NCBI RefSeq assembly: GCF_023145695.1
Contig: NZ_JAJHVV010000004.1
Location: forward strand, 186,001 to 250,000
Source: Vibrio amylolyticus
GTDB lineage: Bacteria > Pseudomonadota > Gammaproteobacteria > Enterobacterales > Vibrionaceae
Direction: 5' to 3'
DNA length: 64,000 nt
Below the pieces are notes generated by a model that was not told where the DNA came from, searched no databases, and saw only the letters and a list, made by a program, of their open reading frames with translations. Shown piece by piece: positions 47,621-58,086 of this stretch (position 1 is its first letter; every line of letters begins with the position of its first letter). The position numbers and the translations under genes are program-made.

Positions 47621-47704
47621 GCTGTAACGTTTTATAGCAAGAAGAAAGCACGGAGTTTACGCTAGTAAATGAGTACTTTCGACGCCGCTATCAAGCTTTA
47701 CAGC
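47621..47704 (-). repeat. Structured palindromic element in the groESL 3' region
   Basis: Outer arms 47621-47638 and 47687-47704 pair at 15 of 18 positions. Inside, GAAAG (47644-47648) pairs with CTTTC (47676-47680) and TTTAC (47656-47660) with GTAAA (47665-47669) around a GCTA loop. The 84-bp element forms one long interrupted hairpin. It resembles an intergenic repeat I associate with Vibrionaceae genomes, but I see only one copy in this window. Confidence 0.65.
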
Positions 47705-47722
47705 GACAAGATAAACAACAAA

Positions 47723-49426
<1,704 letters not shown>

Positions 49427-49440
49427 TCAACGAGTGCTTA

Positions 49441-49731
49441 TTACTCAACAATTGCCATGATGTCGTTTTCAGACATGATTAGAACTTCTTTACCGTCGAT
49501 CTTCTCAGTCTTTGTACCGTAACCTTCAGCAAAGATAACCGTATCACCGACTTTAACATCCAGCTCTTGAACGCTACCATTTTCTAGGATGCGGCCTTTA
49601 CCCACAGCGACTACTGTACCGCGAGTCGATTTTTCCGCTGCTGAACCTGTAAGTACGATGCCACCCGCTGACTTTGACTCAACTTCTTGGCGTTCTACGA
49701 TAACTCGGTCGTGTAATGGACGAATGTTCAT
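49441..49731 (-). CDS. groS: Co-chaperonin GroES (Hsp10)
   Basis: The 96-residue lid of the GroEL chamber. [21 protein letters not shown] starts the protein, the mobile loop contains [11 protein letters not shown], and the roof hairpin follows. GGAGA lies just before the ATG. A heat-shock promoter is visible about 85-115 bp upstream. Confidence 0.98.
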   Translation of the reverse strand: MNIRPLHDRVIVERQEVESKSAGGIVLTGSAAEKSTRGTVVAVGKGRILENGSVQELDVKVGDTVIFAEGYGTKTEKIDGKEVLIMSENDIMAIVE

Positions 49732-49816
49732 CGGTCGTCTCTCCTAAAAATTTCCATGAGGTTTGATAGATACTGGCACCTAGCAGTTATTGAAGGCGCT
49801 TCAGCTTGTGAAAGAG

Positions 49817-49844
49817 ATGTGGGGGCATTCCAAAATATCCCAAG
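49817..49844 (-). promoter_or_regulatory. Sigma-32 heat-shock promoter of groESL
   Basis: On the minus strand, CCCCCTTGGGA (core CTTGGGA, 49844-49838) and CCCCACAT (49824-49817) are separated by 13 bp, close to the E. coli groE promoter layout. Confidence 0.75.
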
Positions 49845-49953
49845 GGGGCAAAGGGGAATATTTGTGAGCAAACCTGCAAATAAATGGGATTAGTGACGTA
49901 ACTTAAGCTTTGTCTAATCAATCCTAATAGTAAATTCTTTGCTTTATTAAATC

Positions 49954-49986
49954 GTTACGACATAATTAAACGGTTACCGCATAATT
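49954..49986. repeat. Direct repeats upstream of the SufR-like regulator
   Basis: GTTACGACATAATT (49954-49967) and GTTACCGCATAATT (49973-49986) share 12 of 14 bases with start points 19 bp apart, close to two helical turns. They lie 22 bp before the regulator start and may be its own operator. Confidence 0.45.
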
Positions 49987-50008
49987 GAGTAGCGGATACG
50001 AGGGAACA

Positions 50009-50626
50009 ATGAAAAGTAGCGAAAAGATACTGCAAACGATCAAGGAAAATGGTGCGATCACCGCAAAGCAGTTAGCTCTCGATCTAGAGATGACCACTAT
50101 GGGTGCAAGGCAACATCTTCAGCAATTAGAAGATGACGGACTGCTGAACTTTGAAGACATTAAAGTAAAAGTCGGCAGGCCTACGAGACACTGGACATTA
50201 ACCAGTAAGGGCCACGCACAGTTTTCTGATCGTCATGGAGAACTCACCATTCAAATGATTGATGCGGTAGAGCGACTATTTGGTGAAGATGGACTAGAGA
50301 AAATCGCTGCCGATCGTGAAAAACAAACACTAGAGAATTACCAAAAGCTGATAGCAAGTAGTCACTCACTTGAAGAGAAGCTGACTATCCTTACCAAGCA
50401 GCGCCGTAATGAAGGGTATATGGCTGAGCTAGAGCCAATCGATAACGGCTATTTATTAGTTGAGAATCACTGCCCAATTTGTAAGGCTGCGACACGTAAT
50501 CCAAAGCTGTGTACATCAGAGCTTAATGTATTTAAGGCACTGCTTGGAGAAGAGTATAGCGTCAATCGAGTTGAGCATATTGTGCAAGGGCAAAGACGTT
50601 GCGCTTATTACATCCATACCCTTTAA
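50009..50626 (+). CDS. SufR-like winged-helix transcriptional regulator with C-terminal cysteines
   Basis: A 205-residue regulator with an N-terminal DeoR/ArsR-type helix-turn-helix (KILQTIKENGAITAKQLA, then MTTMGARQHLQQLEDDGLL) and a wing at VGRPTRHWTLT. The C-terminal part has Cys155, Cys158, Cys168 and Cys198; C155-X12-C168 and the last cysteine match the spacing of SufR-type iron-sulfur regulators, while one SufR cysteine is missing and C158 is extra. An Fe-S sensor is likely but not shown. Start at 50009 has GAGGGA upstream, better than 49985. It is divergent from groES. Confidence 0.7.
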   Translation: MKSSEKILQTIKENGAITAKQLALDLEMTTMGARQHLQQLEDDGLLNFEDIKVKVGRPTRHWTLTSKGHAQFSDRHGELTIQMIDAVERLFGEDGLEKIAADREKQTLENYQKLIASSHSLEEKLTILTKQRRNEGYMAELEPIDNGYLLVENHCPICKAATRNPKLCTSELNVFKALLGEEYSVNRVEHIVQGQRRCAYYIHTL

Positions 50627-50673
50627 TACTAAACAACGATGTTCACTCGTTTAAAGTAAGGTCTCACTGGCGC

Positions 50674-51651
50674 TCATAGTGCAAGTGAGTAAACCGTAGT
50701 TAGGTTTCTGCCGTTATCTTTGGATTTATACAGCGCAGTATCGGCTGCTTCTATCCATTGCGTTGCGGTCTCAATCTGAGTTCGGTTAAACTCACAAACT
50801 CCTAAACTAATGGTGTAGTTGATTGTCCCTTGCGCAGTTTTTATCTGGCTCTCTGCAATTCGTTTACGTAGTCTTTCGGCAAAATAGAGCGCTTGTTCAT
50901 GCCCAGTGTTAGGCAGCAGAACTGCAAATTCCTCTCCACCATAGCGCCCAACAAAATCACTTTCTCTTGAAGTTTTTTCAGCAAGTTGAGCAGTATGGCG
51001 AATAACTTCATCTCCTATGCTATGACCATAGGTATCGTTCACTCGTTTAAAGAAGTCGATATCGAATATGACTAACGTCGAGACACGCTCATCATCGACT
51101 TTTAAACGACGACACTCTTTAATCAGTGACTGCTCCCAACAAGCTCGATTCAGTAGCCCTGTTAATCCATCAATTCGGCTTTTGTGCTCCAACTTTCGAT
51201 TCGATTCATTCAGCAACATTTTGTTTTGCGCTGTATCAGAGACATCGCTGATCATCACGCACAAATGCGACACCTGACCAGACAACGAGCTCAATGGCGT
51301 AATCACCATGTTCTGATGCATTAACTCAAGCCCACGCGAGGCCGGAGAGAAGTTTTGGAACTCAAAAATATAGGCGCGATCTTCCCAAGAAGAAAACCCT
51401 TGAGTACCCAACGAAATAGTCGCATTGCATTTGGCTTCCATCCAGGCTTGTGGAAGATCAGTACACACACTAAAAAGTGGCTTATGTAGTATGTCCGAGG
51501 ATGGAATGCCGCTGTAAGATTGCATAAAGCGATTCCACGCCATAACGTTAAACTCAAGGTCCAGAACAAAGATACCAACGTCCATTGTGTCAATAACCTG
51601 GGTGTACCAATGCAGCTCTTCTACTACATTAAGGTTGGATTCAACACTCAT
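50674..51651 (-). CDS. PAS-GGDEF diguanylate cyclase
   Basis: A 325-residue soluble protein with an N-terminal PAS domain (about residues 15-125; DTMDVGIFVLDLEFNVMAWN) and a C-terminal GGDEF domain. The active site is GRYGGEEFAVLLP (about 235-247), and an RESD inhibitory site sits the usual five residues before GGEEF, so it should make cyclic di-GMP and be feedback-inhibited. Its start overlaps the stop of the response regulator by 4 nt, which points to a joint signalling role. Cyclic di-GMP commonly controls exopolysaccharide in Vibrio. Confidence 0.88.
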   Translation of the reverse strand: MSVESNLNVVEELHWYTQVIDTMDVGIFVLDLEFNVMAWNRFMQSYSGIPSSDILHKPLFSVCTDLPQAWMEAKCNATISLGTQGFSSWEDRAYIFEFQNFSPASRGLELMHQNMVITPLSSLSGQVSHLCVMISDVSDTAQNKMLLNESNRKLEHKSRIDGLTGLLNRACWEQSLIKECRRLKVDDERVSTLVIFDIDFFKRVNDTYGHSIGDEVIRHTAQLAEKTSRESDFVGRYGGEEFAVLLPNTGHEQALYFAERLRKRIAESQIKTAQGTINYTISLGVCEFNRTQIETATQWIEAADTALYKSKDNGRNLTTVYSLAL

Positions 51652-52589
51652 ATCAACTCCATTACACGGTTTATCACTTGTTCCGAACCACTATCGAACA
51701 TAAACAGCACTTCACACTCAAAGGCTTGCTTATCGCGATAAATAAACTCAACCGCTAAAGTATCATCACTAATACAGCTTGGTTTGGCGTACACCCTACT
51801 ATCAACAACAACAGGTTGACGCAGTGAAATACTGACATCCATTTGCTCGCATAGTGAGGTCATAAATGAAGAGACGAACAGGTTTGCCACGTTGAGCACT
51901 ACCTCGTTATAAGAGTTCTCTTCACTTGGGAATCCTAACCTTTCACCAATATGAGTGATCCCTTTTCCATGTAAGCAAATGAGAGCTTCACCATGCATGC
52001 CACTGCCGACAAAGCGCTGTGTTACGGCAGTTACCTCTTCACGATATAGAGCATCACGCAGCATCATATCGAGTTCAGCTTTTTCAATAGTACTGACTGT
52101 CGGAATGGGCAGGTGGATGAACTCCCCCAGAACAGAGGCTAAACTTCCAGCCCCTTGCCCTAGTGCAATATTAGCGATTTCTTTGAATTTAACTTGCGGA
52201 GAAATATCGTCAACTCGTACGCCATTGGCTTTAAAAATAAGACCAAGCCGCGTAAAAATTTCGGCTGCATAGCTATTAGAAAATGGTTTCTGAATAAAGG
52301 TATACGCGCCTAAGTCCATACAACGACTCACCGCTTGGGCTTGTACGTCGCCAGAAACCACCACCACTTTCGTTGGGTAGGTATGAGGCATCTGCTCTAA
52401 TACTTGATAACCATCGATATCGGGCATAGTAAGATCGAGAAACATGACATCAATCGCTGTTTGATGTAAGTGCTGTAACGCTTGTTCGCCACCTTCGGCA
52501 AACAGCACGTTTTGATTCGGTAACAACTCGATACTTCTTGCTAGCATTTTTCGCGCAAGCGCAGAATCATCGCAGATAAGAATATTCAT
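51648..52589 (-). CDS. Response regulator with CheX/CheC-like domain
   Basis: A 313-residue protein: an N-terminal receiver domain (ILICDDSALARK; phosphoacceptor Asp52 in VMFLDLTMPDIDGYQ; Lys in FIQKPFSNS) and a C-terminal region (about 130-300) resembling CheC/CheX phosphatases (ENSYNEVVLNVANLFVSSFMTSL). It may dephosphorylate a chemotaxis-type regulator or act as an output coupled to the cyclase encoded immediately downstream. No histidine kinase is nearby. Confidence 0.8.
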   Translation of the reverse strand: MNILICDDSALARKMLARSIELLPNQNVLFAEGGEQALQHLHQTAIDVMFLDLTMPDIDGYQVLEQMPHTYPTKVVVVSGDVQAQAVSRCMDLGAYTFIQKPFSNSYAAEIFTRLGLIFKANGVRVDDISPQVKFKEIANIALGQGAGSLASVLGEFIHLPIPTVSTIEKAELDMMLRDALYREEVTAVTQRFVGSGMHGEALICLHGKGITHIGERLGFPSEENSYNEVVLNVANLFVSSFMTSLCEQMDVSISLRQPVVVDSRVYAKPSCISDDTLAVEFIYRDKQAFECEVLFMFDSGSEQVINRVMELI

Positions 52590-53015
52590 GGTTAGTGGCT
52601 AAAGGGGCTCATCATTTATCAACAACAAGAAACCAACTCACGTTATCCGGCTGGTCTCTCACGCATGCTTCTGGAATAAAGATCACTTTATAGTGTTAAT
52701 CAATACACCATGTTAATAAATGGGTAAAGGCACGTTGTTTAAATTTAGAGCTTTGCTCATAGTTATTTCCTGATTTTTACTTTTAATTCATAGAAATAAG
52801 AAATGTTTCACTATTTTGAAAAGCAAGCAATTGCATATATAGCTGACGTCTCATAATTAAGAATCAAGACGTTCGTTCAAACTTTAAGCTATTTCATTGC
52901 GTAAGCTTAATGTAGTGTTGAAAAAAAGCTCAATGAGAAACATTGCTATTTTGGCTATAAAATAGACCGAAATTGTAAAATTAAAACGATAAACGCTGCT
53001 GTAGAGGAATTGGAT
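52590..53015. other. Intergenic region, AT-rich
   Basis: This 426-bp gap lies between the divergent response regulator and DUF3135 genes. It is AT-rich, and I see no gene, terminator or clear operator in it. Both promoters should be here. Confidence 0.5.
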
Positions 53016-53357
53016 ATGAATGCCACGCCCTTAAATCAGACTCTTCCACCTTTTGATGAGTTAGTAGACTTGGCAAAGCACCACCCTGATGCTTTTGTTC
53101 AGTTTAAAAAGGACATGTGTGAGGAAATGATTTTATCTGCCTCTTCAGAGATGCAAGATCGCTTATGGGCACAACAGAGCCATATTGACCGTGTGGTGAG
53201 TCGATGTAAAAACCCAACTCACACCAATGTTATATTGATGAAAGAACTCTCTGAGCAGTTCCATCGTTTTCAGAACGTATTAGATGGACGAGAGAAGGTT
53301 ACCCAGACCAGCGCAGATATTATCCCCTTTAAACCAAGAGATGATGAGTGGCGCTAA
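53016..53357 (+). CDS. DUF3135-family protein
   Basis: A 113-residue, probably helical cytosolic protein with the DUF3135 pattern: LPPFDELVDLAKHHPDAFVQFKKDMCEEMI near the N-terminus and a conserved QQSHIDRVVSRCKNPTHTNVILMKEL core. Its function is unknown. I choose the ATG at 53016, 8 nt after GAGG; a TTG at 53010 is too close to that site. It converges with birA; a short stem TGGCGCT/AGCGCCA overlaps the stop codon. Confidence 0.75.
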   Translation: MNATPLNQTLPPFDELVDLAKHHPDAFVQFKKDMCEEMILSASSEMQDRLWAQQSHIDRVVSRCKNPTHTNVILMKELSEQFHRFQNVLDGREKVTQTSADIIPFKPRDDEWR

Positions 53358-53380
53358 GAAGCGCCATGTAACTTTAAAGC

Positions 53381-54385
53381 CTACTGACTAGCTTCGTTGT
53401 TTCGTAGCGATATTTCCCCGCCAATAAAACTCTCTACGCCTTGCTCAGTTTCAAGTAGTACCGCGCCTTGTTCATTGATACCTCTGGCTATACCTTCTAT
53501 CTCTCTTGAGCTCATAATCAGCTTCACTTTGCGATCTAAGAAGTTATCTAATCTATTCCAACGCTCAACAAAACCTGTCATGCCGCGCATCTCGTAATCA
53601 TTTAGCGTGCTATGTAGCGTGTTGACCAGTGTTGCGGCCAACTCATTTCGATCAATAGGCGGTTGATTTGGTAGCGCATTACATACTTCAGATAAGCTTA
53701 CCCATGGCTGAGTAATGTTTGAGGTTACTCCCTGATCATCTTGGTTATCAGCAACCATATTCAGGTTGATGCCCATACCAATCACAAGATTTGCCGCTGC
53801 ACCTGCTTGACCTGACATTTCAACTAAAATGCCCGCAAGTTTCTTGTCCTGAAAATAGAGATCGTTTGGCCACTTTAGCTTAACGCCATCAATGCCTTGT
53901 TTTTCGAGGGCTTCAACAATTGCAACACCGACCACGAGGCTTAAGCCCATAGCTGCCGCCATACCTGCATCTAAGCGCCAGTAAATGGAAAGATACAGAT
54001 TACTGCCAAACGGAGAAACCCACTCACGACCACGACGACCACGCCCTTTGGCTTGGTATTCAGCAATACAGACGGAACCTGATTCTAGTTGGTCAACTCT
54101 ATCCAGCAGGTATTGATTGGTGGAGTCGATAATAGGGATGAGTTCTAATGGAGTGTCGACTTTAGATTTGAGTAACGCTTCATCTAAGAGCTGCATCGGT
54201 TTAGAAAGCTGGTAGCCCTTGCCTTGTACACTATATACATCCACGCCCCACTCTTGGATTCCTTTAATGTGCTTACCAATAGCTGCGCGTGACATACCTA
54301 GTTGTTCACCGAGATCTTGCCCAGAATGAAAGCCACCTTGAGAAAGCATGTTGAGAATCGTCAATTTTACGCTGTGGTCTTTCAT
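53381..54385 (-). CDS. birA: Biotin--protein ligase / biotin operon repressor
   Basis: A 334-residue bifunctional protein. An N-terminal winged helix (about residues 5-60; SGQDLGEQLGMSRAAIGKHI) binds the bio operator; the catalytic domain has the biotin-AMP motif GRGRRGREWVSPFGSNLYLS and KWPNDLYFQDKKLAGILVE. It joins biotin to the acetyl-CoA carboxylase carrier protein. Its start overlaps the murB stop by 4 nt, the conserved murB-birA pair. Confidence 0.96.
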   Translation of the reverse strand: MKDHSVKLTILNMLSQGGFHSGQDLGEQLGMSRAAIGKHIKGIQEWGVDVYSVQGKGYQLSKPMQLLDEALLKSKVDTPLELIPIIDSTNQYLLDRVDQLESGSVCIAEYQAKGRGRRGREWVSPFGSNLYLSIYWRLDAGMAAAMGLSLVVGVAIVEALEKQGIDGVKLKWPNDLYFQDKKLAGILVEMSGQAGAAANLVIGMGINLNMVADNQDDQGVTSNITQPWVSLSEVCNALPNQPPIDRNELAATLVNTLHSTLNDYEMRGMTGFVERWNRLDNFLDRKVKLIMSSREIEGIARGINEQGAVLLETEQGVESFIGGEISLRNNEASQ

Positions 54386-55470
54386 TGTTCGTTCTCCACT
54401 TTAGCTCTTTCAGCCAGCATGGTTTTTAGATTAGTTTCGCCAGTGGCACTCATAAAACGAACTTCATGCTCAAGCTCTATGTTGTATCTGTCCAATACTG
54501 TCTGACGCACCTTCGCTGCTAACATCACTACATCGTTAGCGGTTGCATTATCTTTGTTAACAATAACTAGCGCTTGATTAGGGTGGACTTGCGCGCCACC
54601 AACCATCACGCCTTTTAGGCCACATTGATCGATAAGCCATCCCGCTGCAATCTTCATACCCTCACGGCCGTTTTCATCTATAGCAGGGTAAGCAACCATA
54701 TCGGGAAAACGGGCCTGTAAGTCTTGAAACGTTGCCATAGAGATAATTGGGTTTTTAAAAAAGCTGCCCGCATTACCTGTTTCAGCTGGGTTTGGCAGCT
54801 TTTCCATACGCACCTGACAAACACAGTCAAAGATTTGCTTAGACGTTACCGTTGTTTCGTCAAAGGACTTTAATGGCCCATAACCAATATTCGGCTTCCA
54901 ATACTTATCAAGTTTCAAACCTATAGCCACAACCACCACCTTTTGGTAGAGCTGATGCTTAAAGATAGAGTCCCGGTAGCCAAACTGGCACTCTTCACTC
55001 GCTAAGCGCTTTACTTCAAAGCTCTCAAGGCAAAGCACATCGACATACTCACATACATCTTTGAACTCAACACCGTATGCTCCAATATTTTGAATAGGCG
55101 CAGAGCCAGCACAGCCCGGGATCAATGCTAAGTTTTCTAATCCGTTATAGCCTTGATCTACACTCCATTTCACCAATGATGGCCAATCTTCTCCACCACT
55201 AACATGAAGATGATAATCACTATCAGATTCTTCTACATTAATGCCACTCAAACTATTGACGATAACCACACCTTGGTAGCGTTCAGTAAACAGCATATTG
55301 CTACCTTTACCCAAAATGAGCTTCGGCAATGATTGCCACAGCTTCGATTGATAAACCGCTTTCAATTGAGCTACGCTGGTCACTTCAAGTAAGAGTTCAC
55401 ACTGCTGCTCAATCGCAAAGGTGTGGTAAGAGCTAAGATTTGCATTAGATAGAGATTGCATGGCATTCAT
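54382..55470 (-). CDS. murB: UDP-N-acetylenolpyruvoylglucosamine reductase
   Basis: FAD/NADPH enzyme that makes UDP-MurNAc in the cytosol. It is a type I MurB: LGKGSNMLF and LALIPGCAGSAPIQNIGAYG form the FAD site, and the catalytic serine lies in GNAGSFFKNP. The 362 residues are slightly longer than E. coli MurB (342). The start at 55470 has no strong ribosome site; an ATG at 55461 is an equally possible start. Upstream of and coupled to birA. Confidence 0.95.
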   Translation of the reverse strand: MNAMQSLSNANLSSYHTFAIEQQCELLLEVTSVAQLKAVYQSKLWQSLPKLILGKGSNMLFTERYQGVVIVNSLSGINVEESDSDYHLHVSGGEDWPSLVKWSVDQGYNGLENLALIPGCAGSAPIQNIGAYGVEFKDVCEYVDVLCLESFEVKRLASEECQFGYRDSIFKHQLYQKVVVVAIGLKLDKYWKPNIGYGPLKSFDETTVTSKQIFDCVCQVRMEKLPNPAETGNAGSFFKNPIISMATFQDLQARFPDMVAYPAIDENGREGMKIAAGWLIDQCGLKGVMVGGAQVHPNQALVIVNKDNATANDVVMLAAKVRQTVLDRYNIELEHEVRFMSATGETNLKTMLAERAKVENEQ

Positions 55471-55534
55471 CGAGTAACTTAAACTGCCTCCATTCTACAT
55501 GACAACAACGCAATTGGATAAGAGGAAGGTCAGA

Positions 55535-55996
55535 ATGAGTGAGCAGAGCGCATCAGACAAGATAGAGCCAGAACTAACGATAGCTGTGCTGCCTCCAATA
55601 AAAGTGCCATTAGTCAATAAGCTTTATAAAGATCACTACCCTTCTGGCAAAGCAAAAAAAGATGAGCACATTATTACAGCCTCTACAAAGGGTGGCATAG
55701 TCGCTATGGTTCGGTTTCGAACCATTGAGCAGTATCGTTTACTCACTGGAATGTTAGTGATCCCAGAACATAGAGGAAAAAACATTGGGCATGCGCTTCT
55801 CCATTATTGCCATAGCCATGAGTTAACCCATAACGACTTCTGCTTTGCTTACCAGCATCTAGAATCGTTCTATATCCAGCATCAGTTTAAGACGGTTGAC
55901 GTCGATACACTGCCCAACAGCCTCAAGAATCTATTCCAGCGCTACGTAAATAGTGGTAGAAGTCTCATTCCTATGCAGTTTCAGGTTGATAATTAG
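55535..55996 (+). CDS. GNAT-family acetyltransferase
   Basis: A 153-residue protein with the GNAT acetyl-CoA loop as LVIPEHRGKNIGHALLHYC (R/Q-x-x-G-x-G/A type), preceded by a beta strand MVRFRTIEQYRLLTGM. The substrate is unknown. I choose the ATG at 55535 because AGAGGAAGG lies directly upstream; the frame extends back to 55499 without such a site. It is divergent from murB and upstream of pssA. Confidence 0.75.
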   Translation: MSEQSASDKIEPELTIAVLPPIKVPLVNKLYKDHYPSGKAKKDEHIITASTKGGIVAMVRFRTIEQYRLLTGMLVIPEHRGKNIGHALLHYCHSHELTHNDFCFAYQHLESFYIQHQFKTVDVDTLPNSLKNLFQRYVNSGRSLIPMQFQVDN

Positions 55997-56122
55997 GCAA
56001 CTGACCGCCTTTTCTGGTAAACGGTAGATTAAGTTTGGTAATATTCGTCTCTTGCTATTTTTTATGCTGGTTATAACGTTATATAACCAAGATGGCTTAA
56101 CGATTAAGGTGATACGTCCGAC

Positions 56123-57463
56123 ATGATGGTCAATAGGAATCCATTAACTAAACTGCCAACCCTTGCCCTAGAACCTGAGAACTTTGATGTGCTCTATTCG
56201 GCGCAAGAGTTTCGAATTCGCATAATTAAAGCGATTCAGGAGGCAAGTAAACGGATTTACCTTGTAGCTCTTTATCTAGAAGATGATGAGGCTGGTCATG
56301 AGATCTTATCTGAGCTGTATAAAGCAAAACAAAAAAACCCAGAATTAGACGTGAATGTTTGTGTCGATTGGCACCGAGCGCAACGCGGCTTAATTGGCGC
56401 AGCACCTTCTGAAACCAATGCGGCAATGTATAAATCATTTGCTGACCAACATGAGCATAAAGTACCTGTTTACGGCGTACCAGTTCGTGGCAAAGAAGTG
56501 TTTGGTGTACTGCATTTAAAAGGTTTTATCATTGATGATGAAGTGATTTATAGCGGCGCAAGCTTAAATAACATCTACCTACACTATCAGGATCGTTACC
56601 GATTTGACCGCTACCATGTATTAAAGCAGCCAGCGCTTGCTGACAGTATGGTACGATTTATTCGTGATGCACTGATTGATCACCCTGCGGTTAACAACTT
56701 AGCTTGTGAAGCAAAGCCAACCACCAAAGATATAAAAGCCGATATTCGCCAACTACGAGCTTCCTTGGCTCAATCTAAGTATTTGTTTAAACCTGAATCT
56801 GTTAGCAATGAACAAATCGCTGTTACTCCATTAGTTGGTGTTGGTAAGCGTCGCAACAAACTGAACAACAGTGTTAACCAATTGCTTGCGGCTGCTAAAG
56901 ATGAGATTTTCATCTGCACACCTTACTTTAACTTCCCACGTAGTGTGGCAAAAGAAGTGAAGAAAGCGATAAAACGCGGTGTGAAAGTGACGATAGTTGT
57001 GGGCGATAAAACAGCGAATGATTTCTACATATCTCCAGAAGAGACGTTTAAAACCATTGGCGGCTTGCCGTATCTGTATGAGATAAATCTGCGCAAGTTT
57101 GCCAAAGCCAATGAAGCTAACATCGCTAGCCGTAAACTTTCAATTCACCTTTGGAAGCACGACAGTAACAGCTTCCATCTAAAAGGTATTTGGATCGATA
57201 AGCGCTACATGCTACTGACGGGGAATAACCTAAACCCAAGAGCGTGGAAACTGGATCTTGAAAATGCGATTCTAATTCAAGATAACTACAACCACCTAAC
57301 CGCAAAGTTTGAGTTAGAGGTTGAGAATATCTTGAAACATACTGATATGATTTGTGCGTATCGCCAATTAGAGAAGTTAGAACACTACCCAGCGCCAGTA
57401 CAGAAGTTGATTCGTAAGATCACAAGAGTGAAAGCTGATCGGGTGTTAAAGCAGATTTTGTAG
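56123..57463 (+). CDS. pssA: CDP-diacylglycerol--serine O-phosphatidyltransferase, PLD type
   Basis: Makes phosphatidylserine, the precursor of phosphatidylethanolamine. It is a phospholipase-D-superfamily enzyme with two HKD-type motifs: HLKGFIIDD (from His131) and FHLKGIWIDKRYMLLTGNNL (about residue 350). At 446 residues it matches E. coli PssA (451). Unlike CDP-alcohol-type synthases it has no membrane helices and acts at the membrane surface. Two adjacent ATGs (56123, 56126) are possible starts. Confidence 0.95.
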   Translation: MMVNRNPLTKLPTLALEPENFDVLYSAQEFRIRIIKAIQEASKRIYLVALYLEDDEAGHEILSELYKAKQKNPELDVNVCVDWHRAQRGLIGAAPSETNAAMYKSFADQHEHKVPVYGVPVRGKEVFGVLHLKGFIIDDEVIYSGASLNNIYLHYQDRYRFDRYHVLKQPALADSMVRFIRDALIDHPAVNNLACEAKPTTKDIKADIRQLRASLAQSKYLFKPESVSNEQIAVTPLVGVGKRRNKLNNSVNQLLAAAKDEIFICTPYFNFPRSVAKEVKKAIKRGVKVTIVVGDKTANDFYISPEETFKTIGGLPYLYEINLRKFAKANEANIASRKLSIHLWKHDSNSFHLKGIWIDKRYMLLTGNNLNPRAWKLDLENAILIQDNYNHLTAKFELEVENILKHTDMICAYRQLEKLEHYPAPVQKLIRKITRVKADRVLKQIL

Positions 57464-57473
57464 CACTCAAAGA

Positions 57474-57507
57474 TTAACTTAACTAACTCGAGGGGTAGTT
57501 AAGTTAA
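57474..57507. terminator. Inverted repeat between convergent pssA and the sugar transferase gene
   Basis: A perfect 12-bp stem (TTAACTTAACTA/TAGTTAAGTTAA) with a 10-nt loop in a 47-bp gap between convergent genes. No U-run, but its position favours a shared terminator. Confidence 0.55.
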
Positions 57508-57510
57508 GCT

Positions 57511-58068
57511 TTACGGCTTCTTCTTTACCCTATCACCGGAGCCTTTACCCAAAACTGTTTGCAGAATATATTTAAAATAGTGGGATATGGTTAGAGAGTT
57601 AATCATTTTAAGATCTAACTCGACGAGCTTTTTAGGAGTGGACATATCCACTTCATTGACTTGCGCTAAGCCTGTTATACCTGGTCTAACACTATAAATA
57701 TTGTGCTTTCCCCTCAGCTTAACTAGCTCTTCCTGATTGAATAGCCCAGGTCGAGGTCCAACCAAACTCATCTCACCTTTAACTACATTAATCAGTTGTG
57801 GAAGCTCATCAAGCTTAGTTTTGCGTAACACCCCACCAAATTTAGTCACCGTGCTAGCACAAACAAGATGAGTAGCTACTGATTTAGTTTCAGCTGGCAT
57901 TGTTCTAAATTTAACTAATGTAAAAGGCTTTTTGTCTTTACCTACGCGAGTTTGAGTAAAGATAGGTGAGCCGGTATCAAAATACCCGATCAGCCAAACA
58001 AGGAGAAGAACTGGCCATAGAAACACTAACCCTAAAAAGGATAAAACAAAATCTAAGAAACGAATCAA
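57511..58068 (-). CDS. PglC-type initiating phosphoglycosyl transferase
   Basis: A 185-residue monotopic transferase: one N-terminal re-entrant hydrophobic helix (about residues 5-28), KFRTM, the catalytic pair Asp87-Glu88 in [25 protein letters not shown], and [10 protein letters not shown]. It moves a sugar-1-phosphate, often a 6-deoxy-HexNAc or bacillosamine type, to undecaprenyl phosphate. It is a second possible initiator besides the WecA-type enzyme at 41989, and serves the glycan locus on the right of the window. It follows the epimerase/reductase gene by 18 bp. Confidence 0.9.
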   Translation of the reverse strand: MIRFLDFVLSFLGLVFLWPVLLLVWLIGYFDTGSPIFTQTRVGKDKKPFTLVKFRTMPAETKSVATHLVCASTVTKFGGVLRKTKLDELPQLINVVKGEMSLVGPRPGLFNQEELVKLRGKHNIYSVRPGITGLAQVNEVDMSTPKKLVELDLKMINSLTISHYFKYILQTVLGKGSGDRVKKKP

Positions 58069-58086
58069 AACTCTACCTTTATTAAA

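Larger units (their letters stand above)
47419..47722. other. modF-groEL intergenic region
   Basis: This 304-bp gap contains the modF upstream sequence, the groEL terminator (47558-47587) and, between that terminator and groEL, a long hairpin element (47621-47704) that would be in the 3' end of the groESL transcript. Confidence 0.75.
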
